64,000 bases of DNA from Haloarcula taiwanensis. Its GTDB lineage: Archaea; Halobacteriota; Halobacteria; Halobacteriales; Haloarculaceae. The position numbers and the translations under genes were made by a program. Positions 54,294 through 63,123 of the stretch are shown here, in pieces. Positions within the stretch are counted from its first letter, which is position 1. The number at the start of each line of letters is the position of its first letter. Where the stretch lies: positions 248,001 through 312,000 of the forward strand of contig CP019155.1 of assembly GCA_002844335.1 (NCBI GenBank). Reading direction: 5' to 3'. The notes under the pieces were generated by a model. That model made no database searches and had not been told where the DNA came from. It saw nothing but the letters and a program-made list of their open reading frames with translations.

Positions 54294-54539
54294 ATGACTC
54301 TCTTCACAGCTGTTGTCGTCTTCGTGGTGGGGCTGCTCTCAGGCATCGTCGTCCGGTTGATCGCCGGCCTCGCCGCGGCGTTCGCGCTCGTTCTGGTACT
54401 GTTGGGGGCGACCACGCCGGATATCGGGCTGGTAAACTTCGTGCTCGAACAGTACTATCAGGGTAACGAACTGCTGTTTCTAGCCGGGTTACTGTTCGGA
54501 CTGGACGTCGAAAACACAAAAGATGCTGTTGAGGGGTAA
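54294..54539 (+). CDS. Small two-helix membrane protein
   Basis: An 81-residue hydrophobic protein with two likely helices (TAVVVFVVGLLSGIVVRLIAGLAAAFALVLVLLGA and LLFLAGLLFGL). The ATG at 54294 is chosen because the residues before it are not hydrophobic. No recognised family. Confidence 0.65.
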   Translation: MTLFTAVVVFVVGLLSGIVVRLIAGLAAAFALVLVLLGATTPDIGLVNFVLEQYYQGNELLFLAGLLFGLDVENTKDAVEG

Positions 54540-54653
54540 TCGGTCAGTTTCTCAGCAGGTAGCGGGCATATATTCGCTCTCGTACAGCTATATAGACAAC
54601 ATATAAAGTACCTATACCAGATTCACCGACGTACCACCAACGGCTCCATATAG

Positions 54654-55364
54654 ATGGTCGCATCACCGACGTTTCACCCGGATCTCGACGCATCACACCA
54701 GCGAATCAACAGCGATGAATGGGAGGAAATCTACGTTGTCGGCGACATCCACGGCTGCCGCCCGGCGCTCGAACGACTCCTGAACCGGCTGGACCCCACT
54801 ACGGACGAACTCGTCGTCTTTGTCGGTGACCTCGTTCGAAAAGGTCCGGACAGCGCCGGTGTCATCGATATCGTCCGGCAAACGCCGAACTTCCGTACGG
54901 TTCGAGGAAACAACGAACAGAAACTCATCGACGGCCGCAAATCGATACCGTCGCTGACTGACGACGACCTCTCGTGGATCGCCTCGCTCCCGGCGGCGAT
55001 ATCGTGGGACGATTCGCTGGTGGTCCACGGCGGCGTCGACCATCGCAAGCCCATCGCGGAACACGAACTGACCGAACTGCTGAACATGCGGTCTCTTGTC
55101 CCCGACGGGAGCTACGACCGCCCGTACTGGTTCGAAACGCGCCGTGACCGTCCTCGCATATTTTTCGGTCACACGGTGCTTTCCGAGCCGTTCGAGACAC
55201 CCAACGCGGTCGGTCTGGACACCGGGTGCGTGTACGGCGGGCAACTGACGGCGTACCAGTGTTCCACAGGCGACTTCATAACTGTCGAACCGGAGACAAC
55301 TCACGAAGACCGCTCGGCCGACAGTATTGTCGATCCGGAACGCGCCCCACCCACGTCTGTGTAA
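54654..55364 (+). CDS. PPP-type serine/threonine phosphatase-like metallophosphoesterase
   Basis: A 236-residue calcineurin-fold phosphatase of the bis(5'-nucleosyl)-tetraphosphatase/PrpE type. Motifs in order are VVGDIHGC, VGDLVRKGPDS, RGNNEQK, VHGGVDHRKP and FGHTVLSEPF. It ends three bases before the polyphosphate kinase start, so the two are co-transcribed. Possible substrates are dinucleoside polyphosphates, phosphoproteins or short polyphosphates; the pairing makes a role in polyphosphate turnover likely. Confidence 0.87.
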   Translation: MVASPTFHPDLDASHQRINSDEWEEIYVVGDIHGCRPALERLLNRLDPTTDELVVFVGDLVRKGPDSAGVIDIVRQTPNFRTVRGNNEQKLIDGRKSIPSLTDDDLSWIASLPAAISWDDSLVVHGGVDHRKPIAEHELTELLNMRSLVPDGSYDRPYWFETRRDRPRIFFGHTVLSEPFETPNAVGLDTGCVYGGQLTAYQCSTGDFITVEPETTHEDRSADSIVDPERAPPTSV

Positions 55365-55367
55365 TCC

Positions 55368-57881
55368 ATGGACCCAGATTCAGGACTGAATGTTCCTGCC
55401 TACGAGCCGGCGGATGTCGATCTGACCGACTCGTCGTTGTATCTCAACCGTGAACTGAGTGCGCTCGCCTTCCAGCGGCGCGTGCTTCACGAGGCACTGG
55501 ACGAACGGAATCCGCTGCTGGAACGGGTCAGATTCCTCGCTATCGTCACCCGAAACCTCGACGAATTCACGATGAAGCGTATCGGCGGCCTCAAACAACA
55601 GACAGAGGCCGACGTTACCGAGACAGCGCCGGACGGGCGGACGCCACGGGAGCAATGGGAGGAAGTCCACGAGACGCTCCGACCGATGCTTGCGACGCAG
55701 GCCCGTTGCTACCGTGATGCGATTCGCCCCGCGCTTGCCGCGGAAGGCATCGAAATTCTGGATTACGATAACGCGACTGCCGCGGAGCAGTCGGAGCTGC
55801 GCACCTACTTCGAGGAGTCTGTGCTACCGACACTGACCCCGCTTTCGTTCGACCCGGCGCACCCGTTCCCGTTTATCTCAAACCGGTCGCTGTCACTCGC
55901 TGTTCTCACCAGACAGCCAAACGCCGAGGACCCGACGTTCACCCGGATCAAGATTCCGCCGAACAGACCCCGTCTGGTCCAGATTGGGGACGAAACGCGG
56001 TACGTCCCACTCGAAGAGGTCATCCGCGCGAACCTCGATTTGCTGTTACCAAACGTCGAAATCGTCGACACGGCTCTGTTCCGATTGACTCGCAACGCGG
56101 AGGTCCGCCGAAATCAGGAAATCGCTGAGGACCTCATTGATATGGTCGAGGATGTCATCGAACAGCGGCGTTTCGCGTCGGTCGTCAGAATGGAGATCTC
56201 CGAAGACGCGGACTCCCGGATTCGCTCGACGCTCGCCACACAACTCGGTCTCGACGAACGCGAAATATACGACCTCCCGGGACCGCTGGACTACCGAGAT
56301 TTCGCTGAGCTGACCGATCTCGACCGGCCGGACCTCTCGCTTGACGAGTGGACGCCACAGCCCCATCCCCGACTTGACAGCCACCGACAGCAACCGAGCA
56401 CTGCGTCCGAGTCGACTGGTGCGAGCGTGTTCAGCCGTATTCGCGACGGGGATATCCTGCTGCATCATCCGTACCACGACTTTACCGACACCGTCCAGCG
56501 ATTCCTCTCGGAAGCGGCAGAGGACCCCGATGTTCTGGCAGTGAAAGCGGCTATCTACCGGACGGCAAGCGACTCACAGATAATCCAGTCGCTGATAACG
56601 GCCGCCGAAAACGGGAAACAGGTCGCGGTGATGGTCGAATTGAAGGCCCGCTTCGACGAACAGAACAACCTCGAATGGGTGCGGAAACTTGAGGAAAACG
56701 GTATCCACGTCGCCTACGGGACGGTTGGTCTGAAAACACACACGAAGACTGCGCTCGTGGTTCGCGAGGAAGATGACGGCGTCCAGCTGTACTCTCACAT
56801 CGGGACCGGGAACTACCACTCAGAAACCGCGAAGGGCTACGTCGACCTCGGGCTGTTGACTGCTGACCGGGATATCGGCCGCGACCTGACCAAAGTGTTC
56901 AATTTCTTCACTGGCCCGTCGCTGGACGAGGAGTTTCGAGAACTCCTCATCGCGCCGGTAACGATGCGCCGGGAGTTCACCCGGTGTATCCGCCGGGAGG
57001 CCCAGCACGCGCAGGCTGGTCGCCCTGCTCGTATTGTCGCAAAGGTCAACGGCCTCGAAGACCCTGCCATCGTTGCCGAACTGTACCGCGCATCGATGGC
57101 CGGCGTCGACATCGACCTCATCGTCCGCGACATCTGTCGCCTCCGACCCGGACTGGAGGGCATTAGCGAAAACGTCTCTGTCTACTCGCTCGTGGGCCGC
57201 TTTCTGGAACATTCCCGTATCTTCTATTTCGAGAACGGCGCACGGGCCGAGCCAGGCCCGGAAGACGACTGGGGCGAGCCGGAATACTACATCGGCAGTG
57301 CCGACTGGATGACTCGCAATCTCGATTACCGTGTCGAAGCCGTCACACCTGTCGCGAATCCCGAAATCCAGCGACAGCTCCGCTTCAATCTCGAACTCGT
57401 TCTCGCGGATAACCGCAAGCTGTGGGAGATGGATAGCGACGGCGAGTACCACCAGCGCTATCCGGCTGACGGCGAGCGCGTGATAAGCGCACAGGACATC
57501 CTGATGCGCGAAGCGCTGAAGGCCGGTCGCTCAGAGGACCACGCTGCCGGGATGCCCGGTGACTACCCACTGTCCAGCGACCTCTGTATCGCAGGCGACA
57601 GCACTCGACAGACGGCGGCGGAAACGCCGTCTGAATCTGAAGTCGAAACCGAGGGTCAGTACGCGGCCACCAGTGACGAGACACCCGGCCGCGAACCGTC
57701 TGAAGTCACAGATGGTGGGGAGACCGACCAGATACTCTCGAAGTACGGCGACCGGTGGTACGTCCCGGACAGCGTCGTGTACGACTACGCTGTCCGGACG
57801 CCCGATGGCGAGCGGCGCTATCTCAAAACCAAAGCTGGCGTTACTGACCTCCTCAAACGTCTGTATAGCGATACGGAATAG
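55368..57881 (+). CDS. ppk1: Polyphosphate kinase 1
   Basis: An 837-residue PPK1, which reversibly makes polyphosphate from ATP. It has the N-terminal domain (LYLNRELSALAFQRRVL, NLDEFTMKRIGGL), DILLHHPYHDF, KARFDEQNNLEW, KTHTKTALVVR, and the phosphorylated histidine in SHIGTGNYHSETAKGYVDL (about residue 476). The second histidine motif FLEHSRIFYF is near 612. The family is usually about 690-720 residues; here a Ser/Thr/Glu-rich C-terminal extension of about 60 residues precedes a final folded 50-residue tail. Long PPK1 with an upstream phosphatase forms a small polyphosphate operon. Confidence 0.95.
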   Translation: MDPDSGLNVPAYEPADVDLTDSSLYLNRELSALAFQRRVLHEALDERNPLLERVRFLAIVTRNLDEFTMKRIGGLKQQTEADVTETAPDGRTPREQWEEVHETLRPMLATQARCYRDAIRPALAAEGIEILDYDNATAAEQSELRTYFEESVLPTLTPLSFDPAHPFPFISNRSLSLAVLTRQPNAEDPTFTRIKIPPNRPRLVQIGDETRYVPLEEVIRANLDLLLPNVEIVDTALFRLTRNAEVRRNQEIAEDLIDMVEDVIEQRRFASVVRMEISEDADSRIRSTLATQLGLDEREIYDLPGPLDYRDFAELTDLDRPDLSLDEWTPQPHPRLDSHRQQPSTASESTGASVFSRIRDGDILLHHPYHDFTDTVQRFLSEAAEDPDVLAVKAAIYRTASDSQIIQSLITAAENGKQVAVMVELKARFDEQNNLEWVRKLEENGIHVAYGTVGLKTHTKTALVVREEDDGVQLYSHIGTGNYHSETAKGYVDLGLLTADRDIGRDLTKVFNFFTGPSLDEEFRELLIAPVTMRREFTRCIRREAQHAQAGRPARIVAKVNGLEDPAIVAELYRASMAGVDIDLIVRDICRLRPGLEGISENVSVYSLVGRFLEHSRIFYFENGARAEPGPEDDWGEPEYYIGSADWMTRNLDYRVEAVTPVANPEIQRQLRFNLELVLADNRKLWEMDSDGEYHQRYPADGERVISAQDILMREALKAGRSEDHAAGMPGDYPLSSDLCIAGDSTRQTAAETPSESEVETEGQYAATSDETPGREPSEVTDGGETDQILSKYGDRWYVPDSVVYDYAVRTPDGERRYLKTKAGVTDLLKRLYSDTE

Positions 57882-58021
57882 CTATTCGGATATACCGCTA
57901 TTCGGCTCCGCCCCTCTCGAGTGTTGTCTGCCCACATCTATGTGGTACCTCTTCGCACAAAATGCGTTTTAATCTTTCAGGAAGCCTATGCGTATGGCCT
58001 ATCCAGTGGTTCGGTGTAGTT

Positions 58022-58693
58022 ATGGATCTACAGGAATTCGTCCGCTCCAACGCCCCTGCAGACGGCGGCGATGGGTTCCAGAAAGAGAACAACAGGCTGC
58101 TCGATATCCCGCTTGACGGCACAGTGATGGTCAAAGCCGGATCGATGGTCGCGTACACCGGTGAGGTCACGTTCACCGGCAAGTCCTCGGCGGAGGGCGG
58201 TATCACGGGCTTTGTCAAGGAGGCCGTGAGCGGTGAAGGGACGCCGGTCATGGAAGCCGAGGGGAGCGGGCACCTCTACGTAGCCGAGAACGGCAAGAAG
58301 GTACAGGTGCTGACCCTCGATGACGGAGAATCGATATCGGTCAACGGCACTGACGTGCTCGCGTTCGAATCAACTGTCGACTACGAAATCAACACTGTCG
58401 GCAGTCTCTCTGGCATGGCTGCCGGCGGCCTGACGAACGTCTACCTCACCGGGCCCGGCGAGGTCGCGCTGACGACACACGGCGACCCGCTGGTGATGAC
58501 ACCGCCGGTGTTCACCGACCCTGACGCGACCGTCGCGTGGAGTTCGAACCTCTCGCCGTCTATCGAGATGAACAAGACGTTCGAAATCGGACAGACCTCC
58601 GGGGAATCGATACAGATGGAGTTCACCGGCGACGACGGGTTCGTCGTTATCCAGCCGAACGAGGAGGGGTCTGTCACACAGAGCCAGAGTTAA
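58022..58693 (+). CDS. AIM24-family protein
   Basis: A 223-residue beta-rich protein of the AIM24 (TIGR00266-like) family. Family segments are LDIPLDGTVMVKAGSMVAYTGEV, GTPVMEAEGSGHLYVAENGKKVQVL, and LTGPGEVALTTHGDP. The ATG at 58022 fits the usual start; an upstream ATG would add a hydrophobic but non-family stretch. The cellular role of AIM24 is poorly known. Confidence 0.87.
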   Translation: MDLQEFVRSNAPADGGDGFQKENNRLLDIPLDGTVMVKAGSMVAYTGEVTFTGKSSAEGGITGFVKEAVSGEGTPVMEAEGSGHLYVAENGKKVQVLTLDDGESISVNGTDVLAFESTVDYEINTVGSLSGMAAGGLTNVYLTGPGEVALTTHGDPLVMTPPVFTDPDATVAWSSNLSPSIEMNKTFEIGQTSGESIQMEFTGDDGFVVIQPNEEGSVTQSQS

Positions 58694-58704
58694 TCGCCGC
58701 CGAG

Positions 58705-59373
58705 TTACTCCGCCGGAGACACCGAGCGCTTGCGGAGCCGTCCCCGAACAAACGGGCGGACCGGTGTGACACCGAGATTGAGCCGCTCGATTTCGACGAC
58801 ATCGAACGACTGGGCCGCGGCGAGTCGCGACCCCGTCTGCCGGGTGAGATGACAACCGCCAGCGAGTCGTTTCCAGAGCGGTGCGAGGGCCGACTGTATC
58901 CGGGCGCGCCATCCGTCGTCGATGACGTGCTCGAAAAACCGCAGTTCGCCGCCGGGCTTGAGTACACGGGTCATTTCGCTCAGCGCGGATTCGGTGTCCG
59001 GAATCGTACAGAACACCATTGAGGCGATGACGACGTCGAACGTGCCCTCGTCGTACGGGAGGGCTTCTGCTGGTGCCGACTCGATACGAATCGGCGTGGC
59101 CAGCGCGTTTGCCTTCTCCTCTGCCTGCCGCCGCATGTGCGGGTCCGGCTCGGTAGCGTGAAACGCTGTCGAGTCGGTCGCAATCCGATCGAAATACGGA
59201 AACATCGTGCCGGTTCCCGCGCCGAGGTCCAGCACTGTGCCATCCATATTCGCCACCAGGTACTCACGATGTGGCCGTAAGAGCGTCCGCTCAACGAGCG
59301 CCGTGACAGGGTCGTAGATAGCCGCGAACAGCGGAGATGAGGGGCCTTGGTTGGGATTCGATTCTGCGGGCAT
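58705..59373 (-). CDS. Class I SAM-dependent methyltransferase
   Basis: A 222-residue methyltransferase with the SAM loop VLDLGAGTGTMFPYF, FDVVIASMVFCTIPD and VLKPGGELRFFEHV. The layout resembles UbiE/phosphatidylethanolamine N-methyltransferase-like enzymes and human METTL7-type proteins. The substrate is unknown. It converges with the AIM24 gene (11 bp between stops). Confidence 0.87.
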   Translation of the reverse strand: MPAESNPNQGPSSPLFAAIYDPVTALVERTLLRPHREYLVANMDGTVLDLGAGTGTMFPYFDRIATDSTAFHATEPDPHMRRQAEEKANALATPIRIESAPAEALPYDEGTFDVVIASMVFCTIPDTESALSEMTRVLKPGGELRFFEHVIDDGWRARIQSALAPLWKRLAGGCHLTRQTGSRLAAAQSFDVVEIERLNLGVTPVRPFVRGRLRKRSVSPAE

Positions 59374-59448
59374 AGCAGCAGTAACGCTTGCCCCCCTGAA
59401 AGCATTGGTTCACTTGCGCGGTGTCACACGGCCTGTCGTCTCTGACTG

Positions 59449-60918
59449 TCAGTCTCCGTCCGCTGATATCTCCATGCCTGCCTCGTCAATATCCACCTTG
59501 GCTTCGGTGAGGTTGCTGTCTTGCCACGTCCCGCGCCGATACCAGCCGTAGGCGATGAGCGCCCCTGCGACGTTCGAGACAGCGAACGACAGCCAGATGC
59601 CGGATTCACCCATCGGGGCCGCGGCGAACCACGCGATCGGGAAGCGGATGACGCCGAGCATCACCACCGATATCGCTGCGGCGGTGAGCGTCCTTCCGGC
59701 ACCGCGGAAGCTTCCGGTGTAGGCCCGCATAATCCCGATAAACCCGAAGGACAGCGCAACGTAGCGGAGGAACTGCGTCGTGATATCGACGACCTCGGCG
59801 TCCGTCGTAAACAGGTCTGCTATCGGTGCGGCAGTGAACCAAACGAGAACGCCAGCCAGGGTGAGCACACCGAACAGCACCGTCGCCGCGAGGCCGGCCG
59901 CTTTCGCTGCCCGGTTCGGTTTATCGGCCCCCATGTTCTGCCCGGTCATCGTCTCAACGCCACGAGCAACTGCGATCGCCGGCAGGAAAACGACCGAGAA
60001 CACGCGCGTTCCGATGCCGTAGGCGGCGACGACCGTGTCCGGGAACATTGCGACGATGACAAGCAGCAGGTTCATCGATAGCGCCCGGCCCGTCCCCTCG
60101 ATGGACGCGGGCAGACCGATGCGAACGAGGCGGCGGAGATACGAGAGGTCCGGAGCCATATCGCGGAGGTGAATCTGGACGCCGCGGTTCCCTCGAAACA
60201 TGATCGCCAGCCCCACAACCAGCGCCAGCGCCCGTGAAAAAACGGTCGCAATAGCGGCCCCTTCGATGCCCAGTTCGGGGAACGAAATCGTCCCGACGAG
60301 CGGCGCGTTCTCGACGACTGTCCAGCCGAATATCAGAAACGGGTCGATGATGATGTTGAGCACGACCGAACCGAACATGACGAGCATCGGCGTTATCGTG
60401 TCCCCATAGCCCCGCATGAGCGCGACGAAGACGAAGAAGCCGAACATGAACAGCAGGCCGAGTGAGATGACCTCCATGTAACTGGTCGCCATGGGGAGAA
60501 CGTCTGCGGACGCCCCCATCAGACTCAGAAACGTATCGACGCCAAGATAGCCCGCGATGCCGAGAACGAACGAGACGATGACGGCAAACGTGACCGTCTG
60601 TGAGGCGGCGTACTCGGCGTCGCGCTCCTCGCCCGCGCCGGTGAACTGCGCGACGAGGACGCTGCCGGCGACGGATATCCCCATCCCAAGCGAGATGAGG
60701 AGGAACACCATCGGGAACGCGAAGCTAATCGCCGCCAGCGCGTCCGTGCTGTACTGGCCGAGCCAGAACGTGTCTGCGAGGTTGTACGCGGTCTGGAAGA
60801 GATTAGTAATCACAATCGGCATCGAGAGGAAGAACAGCGGCTTCCCGATGCCACCCGACGTGAGATCGAACTCCTCGGGGCCCTTGAATAGGGCACTAAC
60901 GCGACTTCGAACACCCAT
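59449..60918 (-). CDS. MATE-family efflux transporter
   Basis: A 489-residue exporter with twelve predicted helices in two repeats. Family features are PIVITNLFQTAYNLADTFWLGQYS, LGMGISVAGSVLVAQFTGAG, and ARGVETMTGQNMGADKPNRA. MATE proteins export drugs or organic cations using sodium or protons. The start overlaps the stop of the TetR gene by one base (TGATG), so the repressor and exporter form one operon. Confidence 0.92.
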   Translation of the reverse strand: MGVRSRVSALFKGPEEFDLTSGGIGKPLFFLSMPIVITNLFQTAYNLADTFWLGQYSTDALAAISFAFPMVFLLISLGMGISVAGSVLVAQFTGAGEERDAEYAASQTVTFAVIVSFVLGIAGYLGVDTFLSLMGASADVLPMATSYMEVISLGLLFMFGFFVFVALMRGYGDTITPMLVMFGSVVLNIIIDPFLIFGWTVVENAPLVGTISFPELGIEGAAIATVFSRALALVVGLAIMFRGNRGVQIHLRDMAPDLSYLRRLVRIGLPASIEGTGRALSMNLLLVIVAMFPDTVVAAYGIGTRVFSVVFLPAIAVARGVETMTGQNMGADKPNRAAKAAGLAATVLFGVLTLAGVLVWFTAAPIADLFTTDAEVVDITTQFLRYVALSFGFIGIMRAYTGSFRGAGRTLTAAAISVVMLGVIRFPIAWFAAAPMGESGIWLSFAVSNVAGALIAYGWYRRGTWQDSNLTEAKVDIDEAGMEISADGD

Positions 60919-61517
60919 CAGCGGGTCGCCTCCACTGGCGTCTCCGCTCGGAAATCGGTCTCAACGCATCGCGTAATTGCCTCGCTGAATTGGTCTATCG
61001 AGCGGTCCGTAGCGACGTGTCGAGCATGCGCTCCGGTAATCCCGGTCACGAGGAACTGCGCTGTGACGGCCGGCTCGACCGCGCTATCGAACTCACCGGT
61101 TTCGATGCCAGCCGCGATGATTTCACGGAACCGGTCGAAGAGAACGGCATCGAACTTGGCGAGCTGTGTCCGGAAGGCGTCGTTGTACGGGGCCTGTGCC
61201 TTTATTTCGAGTATTGCCGTTCTGAACTCCTGACCGGGCGTCTGTCGCTCATCAGTGAGAACTGTATCCAACAGCGAGTCGAGTTCTTCCCGCGGTGTAC
61301 TCCCGTCCACGTCAAGTATCCTTGCAGTGTACCGCTCGCACAAGAAATCCAGAAACTCCCTACAGAGGTTCTCTCTGCTGTCGTAGTAGTAGTGCACCGT
61401 CGCTTTGCTCCGGTCTGCCTCGGCAGCGATGTCTTTGACCGTGAGCGCGGCACACCCGTGCTGGCAGAGGGCGCGGAACGTCGCCCCAAGAATCTCGGTA
61501 GCTGTATCGTCATCCAT
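60918..61517 (-). CDS. TetR/AcrR-family regulator of the MATE exporter
   Basis: A 199-residue repressor-type protein. The N-terminal helix-turn-helix is LTVKDIAAEADRSKATVHYYYDSRENL and the rest is the ligand-binding helical domain. The ATG at 61517 (MDDDTATE) is preferred over 61589. A palindrome TAATC/GATTA-type site lies 20 bp upstream, suggesting autorepression. It is divergent from a second TetR gene at 61697 and is closely similar to it in the DNA-binding region. Confidence 0.9.
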   Translation of the reverse strand: MDDDTATEILGATFRALCQHGCAALTVKDIAAEADRSKATVHYYYDSRENLCREFLDFLCERYTARILDVDGSTPREELDSLLDTVLTDERQTPGQEFRTAILEIKAQAPYNDAFRTQLAKFDAVLFDRFREIIAAGIETGEFDSAVEPAVTAQFLVTGITGAHARHVATDRSIDQFSEAITRCVETDFRAETPVEATR

Positions 61518-61536
61518 GGCGGCTGTGATTGAGCTT

Positions 61537-61550
61537 ACTAACCGATTAGT
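61537..61550. promoter_or_regulatory. TetR operator candidate A
   Basis: ACTAACCGATTAGT is an inverted repeat with five-base arms and a CCGA spacer, 20 bp upstream of the minus-strand TetR ATG. It shares the TAA-N4-TTA pattern with the site at 61618. Confidence 0.5.
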
Positions 61551-61617
61551 CAAAAACGCTGTGATGCCAGAAAATGGAGATATAAACAACTCTCAGGGAC
61601 AGAAAAGGGACAATCGG

Positions 61618-61631
61618 ATTAACTAGTTAAT
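61618..61631. promoter_or_regulatory. TetR operator candidate B
   Basis: ATTAACTAGTTAAT is a perfect 14-bp palindrome about 66 bp upstream of the plus-strand TetR ATG, in the 179-bp region shared by the two divergent regulators. Confidence 0.5.
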
Positions 61632-61696
61632 AATCCATCCGCGCAATAGTATGCGGGTCACAACGGTTATCCAACCTTAGGAGAAACCGGTACACA

Positions 61697-62287
61697 ATGG
61701 TTGGACCATCGGACCGGACCTTCTCGGACCAGACCGAGGAGATAATGCAAGCGACCTACCGCGCGCTGCGTGAGCACGGCTACGCTGACCTCACAATAAA
61801 ACGGATCGCGGACGAGTACGGCAAATCGACGGCTGCAGTGCACTACTACTACGACACGAAAGACGACCTGCTGGCGGCCTTTCTCGATTATCTGCTGGAG
61901 CAGTTCGTTGATTCGATTCACGATGTCGAGACGACGGACCCCGAAGCACGACTGGACATCTTGCTTGATGAATTACTGGTCAAACTCCAAGAAAACCCCG
62001 ACCTCTCGGTCGCACTGCTAGAAATGCGGAGTCAAGCACCGTACAAGGAAGCGTTCAGCGACCGGTTCCGCCAGAACGACGAGTATATTCGGTACCTGCT
62101 CAAGGCGGTCATCAACCACGGCATCGACGAGGGTGTATTCAACGATGTCGACGCGGAACACGTTACCCGTTCGCTGCTGACGATCATCGACGGTGCCCGG
62201 ACCCGCGCGGTGATGCTGGATGACACTGCGGAACTCGAAACGGCCCGACAGACGGCGGGTGAGTACGCTGACGCGATGTTACGGTGA
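61697..62287 (+). CDS. TetR/AcrR-family regulator (second, divergent)
   Basis: A 196-residue TetR protein with the helix-turn-helix LTIKRIADEYGKSTAAVHYYYDTKDDLLAAFLDYLLEQF, nearly the same recognition helix as its divergent neighbour (both have VHYYYD). The ligand domains have QAPY in common. It may control the MATE operon jointly with, or instead of, the other TetR. No target gene follows it directly. Confidence 0.9.
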   Translation: MVGPSDRTFSDQTEEIMQATYRALREHGYADLTIKRIADEYGKSTAAVHYYYDTKDDLLAAFLDYLLEQFVDSIHDVETTDPEARLDILLDELLVKLQENPDLSVALLEMRSQAPYKEAFSDRFRQNDEYIRYLLKAVINHGIDEGVFNDVDAEHVTRSLLTIIDGARTRAVMLDDTAELETARQTAGEYADAMLR

Positions 62288-62490
62288 CCCGTCGCCTGTC
62301 TCACCGATGCCAGTCGCTACGTATCGAAGTCGCTGACTGCCCATTCTATAGAATCACAGCACAGAGCGTATCGAACTCGCAAAATCAACTCTAAGTCCCG
62401 TAGGCACGCCTCCCCATCAGCCAACGACAGTTGAATACAGTCGGCTAACACTGCATTCGTTCCGGACTGTTTAAACAGTTGACGGGTTGC

Positions 62491-62769
62491 CTACGAGTCC
62501 ACAGTCCCGCTACCTGCGACACCCTGTTGTGCAGGCGGCTGAATGGTCAGGTGGTCCCGCATCGATTCGATGAGGGATGCTGGTAATCGAACATCCCCGT
62601 CAGGATCCCGCTCAACGCCGAATATCTCCTGCACGTCGCTGTCGATGACGATCGATTGAAGCTCTCCCGTGGCCGTGTCGACGGTAATGTTTTGCAGTGT
62701 GCCGACTTCGCGGCCATCGGTACTCACGACCCGGACGTTGGAGAGCTGGTTTGCGAGGACCGTTCGCAT
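62491..62769 (-). CDS. PRC-barrel domain protein
   Basis: A 92-residue protein with an N-terminal PRC-barrel (NVRVVSTDGREVGTLQNITVDTATGELQSIVID) and a short tail. Haloarchaea carry many such free-standing barrels, possibly linked to RNA processing or cell division (CdpA/CdpB proteins are of this type). The ATG at 62769 is chosen because a TATA-like tttttatgg lies about 30 bp upstream. Confidence 0.83.
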   Translation of the reverse strand: MRTVLANQLSNVRVVSTDGREVGTLQNITVDTATGELQSIVIDSDVQEIFGVERDPDGDVRLPASLIESMRDHLTIQPPAQQGVAGSGTVDS

Positions 62770-63024
62770 ACTAGTCAACAATACCGAAATTACCATAAAA
62801 ATACTGAATCTATCAGAACTTTCCGCGTCCTGCCGTCTCATAGTACAAAACTAGTGTGTCTGTGAATATCACGCAAATTATCGCCGCCGAGGAGCCGTCA
62901 GAAATAGTACTATTCGTATCAGGACGGCCTCGATGGGCTACCGGTCCGGACCGGCACTGCCGAATTCAACGCGAGTTTAAGCTATCGAAGGCAGTTTTTC
63001 AATCCCCTCATAATTGCTAACCGT

Positions 63025-63123
63025 ATGCCAGCGAATTGCCCTCCACCTGCGATGCGGTACTGTTGGCAGCATCGCTTTCAAACGTACGCAGAGATGCTCA
63101 GACCTCGGGAGGTGATTCTGTGA
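63025..63123 (+). CDS. Possible 32-residue upstream ORF overlapping the surface protein gene
   Basis: An ATG at 63025 opens a 32-codon frame (MPANCPPPAMRYCWQHRFQT and 12 more residues). Its TGA overlaps the GTG of the exported protein (GTGA). A TATA-like gtttttcaa lies about 25-30 bp upstream, so this ATG would be near the 5' end of the mRNA. The frame contains the Shine-Dalgarno of the next gene. It may be a real micro-protein or only a device for coupling; composition cannot settle it. Confidence 0.35.
   Translation: MPANCPPPAMRYCWQHRFQTYAEMLRPREVIL
63108..63116 (+). promoter_or_regulatory. Strong Shine-Dalgarno sequence
   Basis: GGAGGTGAT is complementary to the archaeal 16S rRNA 3' end and lies just before the GTG at 63120. 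It decides that start and shows the gene is read from a leadered mRNA. Confidence 0.7.
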
